Positions 16,106 through 24,686 of a DNA stretch of 64,000 nucleotides are shown piece after piece. Location: assembly GCA_050300015.1 (NCBI GenBank), contig JBNKWZ010000021.1:310001-374000 (forward strand), in the 5' to 3' direction. The stretch's first letter is position 1. Each line of letters opens with the position of its first letter. Under the pieces are notes generated by a model. The model saw only the letters and a program-made list of their open reading frames with translations. It searched no databases and had not been told where the DNA came from. Both the position numbers and the translations under genes were made by a program. The stretch comes from CAYZQH01 sp050300015 (lineage in GTDB: Bacteria > Pseudomonadota > Gammaproteobacteria > Pseudomonadales > Cellvibrionaceae).

Positions 16106-18835
16106 ATGGCTAACATACTTCAGAAACTGGGTCTCGCCGGCAATCAAGAATTGCAGGATAAGTATCAGAGGCTGCAAGTCCACAATCAAGAGCTTGAAGC
16201 AAAAGTTGGTGCAATTCTAAGTACTCAAGCAGTGATTGAATTTGATCAAAATGGCAATATATTAGACGCCAATGAAAATTTTCTTAAAGTGATGGGGTAC
16301 CAGAAATCAGAAGTGGTTGGCCATCATCACAGCATGTTTGTGACTGAAAAATCTAGGTCGAGCAGTGAATATCAGCAATTTTGGGACGCATTGCGTCGCG
16401 GAGAAAGTCGCACGGGAGAGTATCACCGTTTGGGCAAGAACAATAAGGATATCTGGTTGCATGGGTCTTACACGCCACTGATGGATGGAAATCGGCATGT
16501 TTATAAAGTTATCAAAAGTGCCCGGGATATGTCCGAAGAAAAAGTAAAAAATGCTGATTTTGAAGGGCAGATCGAAGCCATTGGAAAATCTCAGGCAGTG
16601 ATTGAGTTTAATATGGACGGAACCATCATTACTGCCAATGATAAATTTTTAAGTGTTATGGATTATCGTCTTGATGAAATTGTTGGCAAGCATCATAGTC
16701 TGTTTGTGGATCCCGAATTCGTTAGAAGTGTGGAATATAGAGATTTTTGGCAGAAGCTAAATGACGGGAAGTTTGAGGCAGCAGAATATAAACGTCTGGG
16801 AAAAGGCGGTAAAGAAGTGTGGATACAAGGAAGTTATAATCCGATTTTCGATCAAAATGGCCGGCCGATTAAAGTAGTGAAATATGCAACTGATGTTACT
16901 GAGCAGAAGATTAGGAATGCAGATTTCTCTGGTCAAATTGAGGCTATTGGAAAATCTCAAGCTGTTATTTCCTTTAAAATGGACGGTACGATAATAGAGG
17001 CAAATGACAACTTTCTAAATACTATTGGTTATCGACTTGAAGATATTCAAGGTAAGCACCACAGCATGTTTGTTATGCCAGAGGAACGTACAAGTGTTGC
17101 GTACAAGCAGTTTTGGGAGTCGCTGAATAATGGTCAGTTCTTGTCCGATCAATTTAAGCGATTGGGTAATGGAGGGAAGGAAATTTGGTTGCAGGCTTCG
17201 TACAACCCCATTTTGGACCCGGACGGAAGACCATTTAAGGTTGTTAAATACGCCACAGATATTACCGAGGAAAAGAACCAAGAAGTCAAAAATCGCCAGA
17301 TTGCTGATATTGCTTCAGCCTTAAAGATCGTAAACTCTAGCGTATTGTTGGCCGATAATAATATGGATATTGTTTATGTAAACGAATCAGCGTTGAGTAT
17401 GTTTCGCAATCGAGAGTCAGAGTTGCGAGGTGGGTTGCCTGCTTTCGATGCCAACTCACTTGTCGGTAAGAATATCGACGTGTTCCATAAAAACCCAAGC
17501 CACAACCGACGTGTCATAGAAGGTTTGCGCGATACGCTGAAAACCGAAATAGAAATCAACGGCCTAACTTTTAGGCTTATAGCATCGCCCTGGTTCGGTG
17601 TTGATGGTACTCGTGTTGGTACCATAAATGAATTGGTTGATCGCACCGCAGAAGTCACGATGGAAAAAGAAATCGACGACATGGTGCAAGCAGCCAGTGC
17701 TGGCGATTTTACTAAACAGATTGCGATCGAGGACAAGACGGGATTCTTTAAAAACCTTAGTGCGGGGCTCAATCAATTTTCAGGTACGGTTGAAGTGGCG
17801 TTGAATGATATTCTACGCATGTTTGGAGCCATGGCAAAAGGTGACCTTTCTGAAAGGATTACTCGAGAGTACGACGGCTCGTTTGCACAGTTGAAGGCTG
17901 ATGCCAATGATACCGCGGATAAGTTGACTGAAATTATCGGTAAGATTCGATCCTCTTCAGGAGCAATATTGTCTGCCGCTAACGAGATTGCACAAGGCAA
18001 CGCAGATTTAAGCCAAAGAACCGAAGAGCAGGCTTCGTCGCTTGAAGAAACAGCTTCGAGTATGGAAGAAATGACGTCCACCGTTAAGCAAAGTTCTGAT
18101 AATGCCCAACGTGCCAATGACCTTTCTCAGCAAGCACAAGTAAAAGCACGTGAAGGGGGGGATGTTGTCAGTCGAGCTGTCACAGCGATGGAGGAAATCA
18201 ACGCATCCAGTAAAAAAATATCTGACATTATTGGTGTCATTGATGAGATTGCGTTCCAAACCAATTTGTTGGCACTCAACGCGGCAGTTGAAGCGGCACG
18301 GGCCGGAGAACAAGGTCGCGGATTTGCGGTGGTTGCTGGCGAAGTACGAAATCTCGCTCAACGCTCAGCTGGTGCGGCAAAAGAGATCAAAGACCTTATT
18401 CGCGACAGCGTAGCAAAAGTTCAAGACGGCCGTGAACTGGTCAATGCCTCTGGTGAAACCTTGGAGGAAATTGTTGCTGCTGTCGAGAATGTCAGCTTGA
18501 TGATGAGAGAAATTGCCGAAGCATCCCAGGAACAGACCTCTGGCATTGAACAGGTGAATACCGCCATCTCACAGATGGATGAAATGACACAGCAGAATGC
18601 GGCGCTGGTAGAGGAAGCTTCTGCAGCAGGTGCTGCTTTGGCTGACCAAGCAAACTCGATGAACAGTGTGGTTGAATTTTTCACCGTTGGCGGTGCGACC
18701 GCCAGTGCAGCTGCAGCGCCGATGGCATCGCCATCCAGAATGTCGAGCCCACCTAAAGCCCACAAGCCCATGGCCGTACCCAAGTCAAAACCTTCTGCGT
18801 CGCTAGATGACGACGATGAGTGGGAGGAATTTTAA
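16106..18835 (+). CDS. Soluble multi-PAS methyl-accepting chemotaxis protein with CheR/CheB-docking tail
   Basis: Cytoplasmic chemoreceptor of 909 residues; no TM helix is seen. Seen: three close tandem PAS units (first half of the protein), each with a QAVI-F opening, N-x-x-F-L and a G-x-HHS-x-FV block, a fourth more distant PAS (about 400-530), a HAMP-like linker, then the MCP signalling domain with the hairpin tip DEIAFQTNLLALNAAVEAARAGEQG. The last residues are EWEEF after an acidic run, the x-W-x-x-F pentapeptide that docks CheR and CheB, which are encoded downstream. PAS units in relatives such as Aer and BdlA bind FAD or haem; the cofactor here is unknown. Start ATG 16106 (MANILQKL) is preferred over 16070. 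Confidence 0.94.
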   Translation: MANILQKLGLAGNQELQDKYQRLQVHNQELEAKVGAILSTQAVIEFDQNGNILDANENFLKVMGYQKSEVVGHHHSMFVTEKSRSSSEYQQFWDALRRGESRTGEYHRLGKNNKDIWLHGSYTPLMDGNRHVYKVIKSARDMSEEKVKNADFEGQIEAIGKSQAVIEFNMDGTIITANDKFLSVMDYRLDEIVGKHHSLFVDPEFVRSVEYRDFWQKLNDGKFEAAEYKRLGKGGKEVWIQGSYNPIFDQNGRPIKVVKYATDVTEQKIRNADFSGQIEAIGKSQAVISFKMDGTIIEANDNFLNTIGYRLEDIQGKHHSMFVMPEERTSVAYKQFWESLNNGQFLSDQFKRLGNGGKEIWLQASYNPILDPDGRPFKVVKYATDITEEKNQEVKNRQIADIASALKIVNSSVLLADNNMDIVYVNESALSMFRNRESELRGGLPAFDANSLVGKNIDVFHKNPSHNRRVIEGLRDTLKTEIEINGLTFRLIASPWFGVDGTRVGTINELVDRTAEVTMEKEIDDMVQAASAGDFTKQIAIEDKTGFFKNLSAGLNQFSGTVEVALNDILRMFGAMAKGDLSERITREYDGSFAQLKADANDTADKLTEIIGKIRSSSGAILSAANEIAQGNADLSQRTEEQASSLEETASSMEEMTSTVKQSSDNAQRANDLSQQAQVKAREGGDVVSRAVTAMEEINASSKKISDIIGVIDEIAFQTNLLALNAAVEAARAGEQGRGFAVVAGEVRNLAQRSAGAAKEIKDLIRDSVAKVQDGRELVNASGETLEEIVAAVENVSLMMREIAEASQEQTSGIEQVNTAISQMDEMTQQNAALVEEASAAGAALADQANSMNSVVEFFTVGGATASAAAAPMASPSRMSSPPKAHKPMAVPKSKPSASLDDDDEWEEF

Positions 18836-18908
18836 TTGACCGTTGGTGGAGTGCCTCGCAGGAGGCATATTTGCGTCAAAAAATAGCGGAAGATTGAGGG
18901 CGTTATTT

Positions 18909-19757
18909 GTGGAAGCAAGACAAGAGGCGGACGGAAACGGCTCCCGCGAGTTTTTAATGACTTATGCGCACTTTCAGCGCATTAAAACCATCGTTTATGA
19001 TCATACAGGTATTAACCTGTCTGATCATAAACAAAATATGGTTTACGGGCGCTTGGCAAGGCGTTTGAGGGCTTTGGGACTCACAAATTTCGATGATTAT
19101 ATTGCGCTCATTGAGCAAGACAATAGCGCAGAGTTTGGAGATTTTACCAACGCCATCACCACAAACCTCACTTCATTCTTTAGAGAAAAACATCATTTTG
19201 ACTACCTCAAAGACAAGCTTATTCCCGAGCTGATGCGCGTAAACCTTTCGACTAAGCGTATTCGAATCTGGTCTGCAGGCTGTTCCAGCGGCGAAGAGCC
19301 TTATTCCATTGCCTTGGTTGTAAATAGTTTTGCCGCTCTCAAAGGGTGGGATATCAAAATTTTGGCAACTGACTTGGACTCCAGTGTTGTTGCACGGGCA
19401 AAAGCTGGCATCTATCCGACTGATCGTATTGAATCTGTGCCTGAGATTTATCTGAAATCGTTTAAGCGTGATAGGAACGATCAGCAGGTGAAAGTGAAGG
19501 ATGATATTCGACAATTGATTACGTTTAAACAACTGAATCTTCTACATCCGTGGCCGATGAAAGGTTTATTTGACTTCATTTTTTGCCGAAATGTTGTGAT
19601 CTATTTCGATACCCCTACTCAGAAGCAATTATTTAATCGTTATGCTGAGGTTCTAAAACCTAACGGTCATTTGTTTATCGGCCATTCGGAAAACCTTAAT
19701 AAAGTCAGTGATCGTTTTAATAACCTTGGGCGCACTATTTACTGCAAGCGTCAGTAG
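18909..19757 (+). CDS. cheR: Chemoreceptor methyltransferase CheR
   Basis: SAM-dependent glutamate methyltransferase for receptor adaptation. Seen: N-terminal CheR domain (MTYAHFQRIKTIVYDHTGINLSDHKQNMVYGRLARRLR), conserved LTSFFREKHHF, SAM-binding WSAGCSSGEEPYSIAL, ATDLD, and the IFCRNVVIYFD catalytic block with FIGHSEN at the end. Three starts are possible: TTG 18843, GTG 18909 and ATG 18957. The GTG is preferred because it keeps the REF-x-M-T lead usual in CheR and drops an unlikely N terminus; it gives 282 residues. The 8-bp gap to cheD suggests one transcript. Confidence 0.93.
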   Translation: MEARQEADGNGSREFLMTYAHFQRIKTIVYDHTGINLSDHKQNMVYGRLARRLRALGLTNFDDYIALIEQDNSAEFGDFTNAITTNLTSFFREKHHFDYLKDKLIPELMRVNLSTKRIRIWSAGCSSGEEPYSIALVVNSFAALKGWDIKILATDLDSSVVARAKAGIYPTDRIESVPEIYLKSFKRDRNDQQVKVKDDIRQLITFKQLNLLHPWPMKGLFDFIFCRNVVIYFDTPTQKQLFNRYAEVLKPNGHLFIGHSENLNKVSDRFNNLGRTIYCKRQ

Positions 19758-19765
19758 GCCAACCA

Positions 19766-20410
19766 TTGCTAAACAAATCAAACATCATATTACCTAAACC
19801 CATCAAGGGTTTTGAACACATCAGCCGCTACTGGGACCGTAGAATGCAGGTCCCGGCAGCAAAAATTTTGCCAGGAGAGTGCTATGTCAGTGGTTGTGGT
19901 GAATTGATCTCCACGGTGCTGGGGTCTTGTGTGGCTGCGTGTGTGCGTGATAAGCGCAGGGGTATTGGTGGGATGAATCACTTTATGTTGCCGATTCAAT
20001 CCGGTGATAAAGGGATTACCCGTAATCATTCCGTTAACCCAGCGTTGTGTTATGGCAATTGGGCTATGGAATTTCTAATTAATTCCATCTTGAAAGAAGG
20101 CGGTAAAAAGGAGGATTTTGAAGTCAAACTGTTTGGCGGTGGACGGGTACTGTCTGGAATGACGAATATTGACATTGGTGGACGCAACATTGAGTTCGTT
20201 CGGCAGTTCCTTCAGGATGAAGGTTTACGTGTGGTGTCTCAGGATTTGGGCGGCGACTACCCGAGAAAGGTATTGTACTTCCCTGATACCGGTGCCGTTA
20301 AAATGAAGAAACTGCGTACGGTGGCGAATACAACGCTGCAAAAACGTGAAAAGGCTTACTACGACTCTATGGCGAAGAAACCTCAAAGTGGTGATGTGGA
20401 GCTGTTTTGA
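19766..20410 (+). CDS. cheD: Chemoreceptor glutamine deamidase CheD
   Basis: Deamidates receptor glutamines to glutamates, creating methylation sites, and can bind CheC or CheY-type partners. Seen: catalytic Cys in LGSCVAACVRD and His in GGMNHFMLP, then VKLFGGGRVLSG and an N-terminal KGFEHISRYWDRR stretch typical of proteobacterial CheD. That stretch supports the TTG start at 19766 over ATG 19844. The stop TGA overlaps the cheB ATG (TGATG), so translation is probably coupled. No cheC is seen in the window. Confidence 0.93.
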   Translation: MLNKSNIILPKPIKGFEHISRYWDRRMQVPAAKILPGECYVSGCGELISTVLGSCVAACVRDKRRGIGGMNHFMLPIQSGDKGITRNHSVNPALCYGNWAMEFLINSILKEGGKKEDFEVKLFGGGRVLSGMTNIDIGGRNIEFVRQFLQDEGLRVVSQDLGGDYPRKVLYFPDTGAVKMKKLRTVANTTLQKREKAYYDSMAKKPQSGDVELF

Positions 20411-21465
20411 TGAGACCAAAGCCGAAAATCAAGGTGTTGGTGATTGATGATTCTGCGTTGATCAGAGCGTTGTTGACCGAGATCATAAGTCAAGATGAGA
20501 GACTCGAGGTCATTGGAGCGGCCAGTGATCCTTTTGAAGCCCGCGAAATGATCAAGAAGCTTCATCCCGATGTACTGACCTTGGATATCGAAATGCCAAA
20601 AATGAATGGCATTGCCTTTTTAAAAAACCTGATGCGGTTAAGGCCTTTACCGGTTGTCATGATCTCGACATTGACGCAAGAAGGGGCCCCAGCAACTTTG
20701 GAAGCACTAGAGCTGGGTGCAGTGGATTTTCTTGGGAAGCCGCAAGGGCAAGGAGATGCCGCGCTAGAGGGTTATCGGCGTCAAATTACTGAAAAAGTGT
20801 TTTGGGCCTCAAAAGCCAATGTCCGAGGGGTGGAGACTGTCGCCGCAAAGCGCGCCCAATCAGGCCGTATTGGCTCACCATCAACGAAGATGAAGCCCCA
20901 ATTTTTGTGTGCCATTGGCGCTTCCACTGGGGGTACAGAAGCCATTAAAAGCATCATTCAAACGTTGCCAGAGGATGGTCCCCCTATTGTTCTTGCACAA
21001 CACATTCCCGATGTGTTTAGCACCTCTTTTGCCAAGCGGCTGGATACACTCAGTGCCATGAAAGTCTATGAGGCCGAACACAATCAGATGATTGAGCGCG
21101 GTTGCGCTTACCTCGCGCCTGGGCATTCTCACCTCAAAATTGTTAAGGTGGGGGCGAATTATCAATGCAAGCTCGACCAAAGTGAACCTGTTAACCGACA
21201 TCGTCCGTCAGTGGGTGTTTTGTTTGATTCTGCGCTGGAAGCTGGCGGTGCGAATGTGCTGGGTGTGCTCTTGACCGGCATGGGTGCTGATGGTGCCGAG
21301 GCGCTGGCCAGAATGCGTGCCGCTGGTTGTATGACTGTGGCGCAAGATGAAGCCACATCCGTGGTTTGGGGAATGCCTGGGGCTGCCGTCAAGTTGGATG
21401 CTGCCGTAAAGGTTCTGCCTTTAGAAAAGGTCGGGCGGTTTATTATGAAGGTTGGGTTTAAATAG
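20410..21465 (+). CDS. cheB: Chemoreceptor methylesterase/deamidase CheB
   Basis: Removes methyl groups from receptors when phosphorylated by CheA, giving negative feedback. Seen: an N-terminal REC domain with IDDSALIRALL and LDIEMPKMNG (phospho-acceptor), a linker, and a C-terminal methylesterase domain with the catalytic Ser in GASTGGTEAI, His in AQHIPDVF, and Asp in LTGMGADGAEAL. At 351 residues it is of usual length. ATG 20410 overlaps the cheD stop; an in-frame TTG just before it (20407) is less likely. It is the last gene of the cluster. Confidence 0.95.
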   Translation: MRPKPKIKVLVIDDSALIRALLTEIISQDERLEVIGAASDPFEAREMIKKLHPDVLTLDIEMPKMNGIAFLKNLMRLRPLPVVMISTLTQEGAPATLEALELGAVDFLGKPQGQGDAALEGYRRQITEKVFWASKANVRGVETVAAKRAQSGRIGSPSTKMKPQFLCAIGASTGGTEAIKSIIQTLPEDGPPIVLAQHIPDVFSTSFAKRLDTLSAMKVYEAEHNQMIERGCAYLAPGHSHLKIVKVGANYQCKLDQSEPVNRHRPSVGVLFDSALEAGGANVLGVLLTGMGADGAEALARMRAAGCMTVAQDEATSVVWGMPGAAVKLDAAVKVLPLEKVGRFIMKVGFK

Positions 21466-21888
21466 GCGCTTAGGCAGTGGAATTGAAATGGCTGGGGTAG
21501 GGGCCTTCAAATACCGATAATATCGGGCTGTCTTGGTTTAAGGGTTTGCGCACTTGCATATCCGAATATACGTGAATTCGTAAACTGACCTCGCAGGTAA
21601 GATTGAATTTGTCTATGCTTAAGTTGCTGGGTTAAGTATCGCTCGATGTTGAGGTGGTCTTTCAGCTCTAAGATTGCCTTGTGAGCAATGGCTTACTTGA
21701 CCCTTGAGCTTGGGCGTGTTGCTCAAGACTCAAGTGAGTGTCTCACAGCCCATGAAGAGAGACACGCTTTATTGTTGTAGGTTATTGGGTTGCACACAGG
21801 ACTCTAGGCTCAACTACTGTGTATATAACGGTGCGATTTCGACCGCACTGCCGATAAAGGTAATAAGTTCCGTTTTGGAGGACTTGGT
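21466..21888. other. Intergenic region upstream of hsbA
   Basis: Between cheB and the STAS gene. An open frame crosses it (21704-22252) but has no family resemblance and overlaps hsbA in another frame. The notable content is a FliA-like -10 octamer at 21850. No clear terminator after cheB was found. Confidence 0.6.
21850..21857 (+). promoter_or_regulatory. Candidate FliA (sigma-28) -10 element before hsbA
   Basis: GCCGATAA matches the sigma-28 -10 octamer exactly and ends 31 bp before the hsbA ATG. The expected -35 (TAAAGTTT-like, 11 bp upstream) is poor: the eight bases at 21831-21838 match at only three positions. Plausible given the flagellar context, but unproven. Confidence 0.45.
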
Positions 21889-22197
21889 ATGGCTATCAGA
21901 TCGTCTATGTCGCCTGATGGTAAAGCACTCACCATTCAAATTGAGGGGCGGTTTGATGCAAGCTCACTTGATGATTTTCGAAAATGTTACGAAAGCGCTC
22001 AAGGAGAAGCACCGGAACGTTATACCGTTGACCTTAAAGAAGCTGTGTATCTTGACAGTTCGGCGTTGGGCATGCTGCTGGTGTTGCGAGACTTTGCCGG
22101 TGGTGAGTCTGCGCAAATCACCATTTCCAACTGTTCCGAGCAGGTTAAAAAGATATTTGCCATCTCGAGTTTTGAACAGCTGTTTACCATTCAATAA
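21889..22197 (+). CDS. hsbA: STAS anti-sigma-factor antagonist, HsbA-like
   Basis: Single STAS domain, 102 residues. Seen: the canonical phospho-serine motif YLDSSALGMLLVLRDFAG, with the D-S-S-A-L-G signature intact, unlike the STAS protein at 12115. In Pseudomonas, HsbA is switched by the HsbR kinase/phosphatase and in turn engages the anti-sigma factor FlgM or a diguanylate cyclase. Here it precedes an HsbR-like gene and an HptB-like gene, the same three-gene set. GGAGG lies upstream of the ATG. Confidence 0.85.
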   Translation: MAIRSSMSPDGKALTIQIEGRFDASSLDDFRKCYESAQGEAPERYTVDLKEAVYLDSSALGMLLVLRDFAGGESAQITISNCSEQVKKIFAISSFEQLFTIQ

Positions 22198-22345
22198 TTG
22201 GGTTCATCGTTGTCGGTGGCGATTGGGCGCCCAGGTCCCGTTTGGGCATTAAACTGCGCACAATCCTATCTTCTCATGGTCAGTGCCGCGAGAGTGCGGA
22301 GTTTCTAATCGATTGTCGCTGATCACCTGGCGAAAAAACGGTACA

Positions 22346-24109
22346 ATGGAGACTGCGATGCCAATGGAGAAAAAGGGTGCCATGAGCCCAGACGCTAGAG
22401 CTTCTAACAAGATACTTGTCGCGGAGGATTCCGCTGCAGATCGGCTGATTTTACAATCCATGCTCGAGCGGGCAGGTCATGAGCTCGTTTTGGTGGAGGA
22501 TGGAGAAAAAGCTGTAGAAGCTTTCAAAGAATTCCAGCCCGATATTGTGTTTCTCGACGTCATTATGCCAAATCTCAATGGCATAGAAGCGGCGAAGTCT
22601 ATCAAAGCCCTGGCCGGTGAATCGCTTGTTCCCGTGATATTTTTAAGCTCATTGGCCGATGCAGAGTCGCTCGCGACGTGCTTGGACGCCGGCGGAGACG
22701 ATTTTTTATCTAAGCCTTATAATCAAACGATTCTGGATGCCAAAATCCGGTCTTATGCTCGGATGCGTGAAATGCATAAGACCGTCGCTGCTCAGAAAGA
22801 CCAAATCGCCTCGCACAACAAACATTTGATGCAAGAGCAAACCGTTGCCAAGCAAGTCTTTGATAAGATTGCTCACGCGGGTGCCCTTCATTTAGAAAAC
22901 ATTCATTACTACATGTCTGCTCTAGCCGTATTTAACGGTGATGTACTGCTTGCCGAGGTCAGTCCTCGGGGCAGTTTGTTTGTGATTCTTGGCGACTTTA
23001 CCGGCCATGGATTGCCGGCAGCCATCGGCTCCATGCCGCTGGCATCGACGTTTTATGGCATGGTGTCAAAAGGCTTTTTTATGCCGGATATCTTGCGAGA
23101 AATTAATCAGAAGCTCTATAAGACGTTGCCGGTTGGGCTTTTTTGCTGCGCCACTTGTGTGGACATCGATTTTCGAAAGGGTCGGTTGAGTGTCTGGAAT
23201 GGCGGCTTTCCAGATAACATTTTATATCGCAGTCAAAGCCATACCTACGAAAGTATTAAGTCGCGCCATTTGCCATTGGGTGTACTATCCCAACGTGACT
23301 TTAAAATGGAGTTGGAGTCCTTTGAGTTGAATGAAGGTGATCATTGGATGATGTGGTCGGATGGGATTTTGGAATCTCGTAATCAAGCGGGAGACATGTT
23401 TGGTGAGGAGCGTATCCTCCAGATCTTGCAAGAATGCAAGACCCCTGATACTTTGCATACAACTTTGTTCAGCGCCGTGCAAGAGCACATTGGGGATACG
23501 GAGAAAGACGACGATATCTCCTTGGTGGATATTCGCATTCCGTCCTCGGAGCACCTTGAAAAGTTATTGCCCAAACCCGGTCAAGGTCAAGGCAGTGGGT
23601 ACTTGGTGGATTGGAAGTTTTCATTAACCTTGGATGCGTCTTCTCTTAGAACCTTTAATCCCTTGTCGCTACTTATCAATATGGTATCCGAGGTTCCAGG
23701 TTTGCGGCAAAGCAGCAGTGTTTTGTATACCGTTTTGTCCGAATTTTACAATAATGCTGTCGAGCACGGAGTGTTGAAGTTGTCTTCCGACATTAAAAGC
23801 TCACCTTCAGGGTTTGCAGAGTATTACCGGCTGCGCAAGGAAGGTCTAGAGGCGCTGCATGATGCCTTTGTACGATTTGATTTTAGCCATACGCTACTCG
23901 ATGATGGTGGAGAGCTATTGATTACCGTCACCGACAGTGGTGATGGGTTTAAGCCAAAGCAGCAGCTTCAAGGCGATGGTGTAAGTGGCGCCCAATATTA
24001 TGGCCGAGGTTTATCTTTGATCGCTTCCATTTGCGAGTCACTCGAAGTCCTTCCACCCGGTAACGTCGTCCGCGCTAAATACAAATGGGGTTTTGAGGAA
24101 ACTGCATGA
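22346..24109 (+). CDS. hsbR: HsbR-like response regulator: REC-PP2C phosphatase-HATPase kinase
   Basis: Phosphorelay-controlled partner-switch regulator. Seen in order: REC with AEDSAADRLIL, phospho-acceptor in FLDVIMPNLNG and lysine in LSKPYN; a coiled linker; a SpoIIE/PP2C-type phosphatase with GDFTGHGLPAAIGSMPL and WSDGILESRNQ; and a C-terminal serine-kinase-like HATPase with VLSEFYNNAVEHGVL and TDSGDGF. This three-part layout is that of Pseudomonas HsbR. The frame is open from a GTG at 22283; ATG 22346 is used here, and ATG 22382 (MSPDARAS) is also possible. It overlaps hptB by four bases (ATGA). Confidence 0.88.
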   Translation: METAMPMEKKGAMSPDARASNKILVAEDSAADRLILQSMLERAGHELVLVEDGEKAVEAFKEFQPDIVFLDVIMPNLNGIEAAKSIKALAGESLVPVIFLSSLADAESLATCLDAGGDDFLSKPYNQTILDAKIRSYARMREMHKTVAAQKDQIASHNKHLMQEQTVAKQVFDKIAHAGALHLENIHYYMSALAVFNGDVLLAEVSPRGSLFVILGDFTGHGLPAAIGSMPLASTFYGMVSKGFFMPDILREINQKLYKTLPVGLFCCATCVDIDFRKGRLSVWNGGFPDNILYRSQSHTYESIKSRHLPLGVLSQRDFKMELESFELNEGDHWMMWSDGILESRNQAGDMFGEERILQILQECKTPDTLHTTLFSAVQEHIGDTEKDDDISLVDIRIPSSEHLEKLLPKPGQGQGSGYLVDWKFSLTLDASSLRTFNPLSLLINMVSEVPGLRQSSSVLYTVLSEFYNNAVEHGVLKLSSDIKSSPSGFAEYYRLRKEGLEALHDAFVRFDFSHTLLDDGGELLITVTDSGDGFKPKQQLQGDGVSGAQYYGRGLSLIASICESLEVLPPGNVVRAKYKWGFEETA

Positions 24110-24447
24110 CAACGCCAGATCATCATATTGATGCAGCAATGATCGAGCAATTGAAGGAGCTTTTGGAAGATCGGTTCTCAGAGTTGGTAGAACGCTTTGT
24201 GGTGGATGGCGGCGCGCGAATGACGTTGCTCAAAACGGCCGTCTCCAGCCAGGATTTTGACGTTGTTTATGCCGAGGCGCATGGACTCAAAGGCAGTAGC
24301 CGTAATGTTGGCGCAGGGTCGCTCGGCGATTTGTGCGCGACGCTTGAGGCGCAAGGGAAAGCGGCAAATGGGGAGGGAATGGCGCCACTCTTTGCCGCCA
24401 TCGAGCAAGAGTTTGCCGCTGTATGCCAGGCTTTGCAAAACGCCTGA
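24106..24447 (+). CDS. hptB: Histidine phosphotransfer protein, HptB-like
   Basis: Small HPt protein (113 residues) that relays phosphate from hybrid kinases to a receiver, here probably HsbR. Seen: the phospho-histidine motif AEAHGLKGSSRNVGAGSLGDLC, helical throughout. Its ATG overlaps the hsbR stop. In P. aeruginosa, HptB receives from several hybrid sensors and controls biofilm and swarming. The linkage with hsbR and hsbA supports the name, but the sequence alone would only say HPt. Confidence 0.86.
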   Translation: MTTPDHHIDAAMIEQLKELLEDRFSELVERFVVDGGARMTLLKTAVSSQDFDVVYAEAHGLKGSSRNVGAGSLGDLCATLEAQGKAANGEGMAPLFAAIEQEFAAVCQALQNA

Positions 24448-24461
24448 CTCGCCTCGTCAAC

Positions 24462-24484
24462 GGCCCCCAGTTTAATCGGGGGTC
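24462..24484 (+). terminator. Possible terminator hairpin after hptB
   Basis: GGCCCCC, nine-base loop, GGGGGTC: a seven-pair stem with one G-T pair, 15 bp after the hptB stop. The following bases are only modestly T-rich (ACCACGTTTTAAATC), so termination strength is doubtful. Confidence 0.45.
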
Positions 24485-24630
24485 ACCACGTTTTAAATCT
24501 TCTCGTCGTCGTCGTTCAGCTCGTCTAGAGGTTTGAATTGATAGCGATTTTTGGCTCGCTCTCCTACATGAATGGCTGAGCTTGGCAATGCTTGCCGATC
24601 GCAATATTTTCGGTTCTCTCAGCCTGCCGC

Positions 24631-24646
24631 TGGCATAAGCTTTGCA
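24631..24646 (+). promoter_or_regulatory. RpoN (sigma-54) promoter of fliK
   Basis: TGGCATAAGCTTTGCA: GG (24632-24633) and GC (24644-24645) are exactly 10 bp apart, as required for -24/-12 elements. A start about 12 bp downstream would give a leader of roughly 30 bases before the fliK ATG. RpoN control of hook and export genes is the rule in Pseudomonas- and Vibrio-type flagella. Confidence 0.8.
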
Positions 24647-24686
24647 CTTCTTGCTTTATCCTCAAATCCATTGTGTTGGAGTGTTC

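Noticed and set aside
21704..22252. Open frame of 182 codons overlapping hsbA
   Set aside because: No family resemblance, cysteine- and arginine-rich like a shadow frame, and the STAS gene lies in another frame of the same DNA.
24582..24596. TTGGCAATGCTTGCC as a sigma-54 promoter
   Set aside because: GG and GC are only 8 bp apart; the real element is at 24631.
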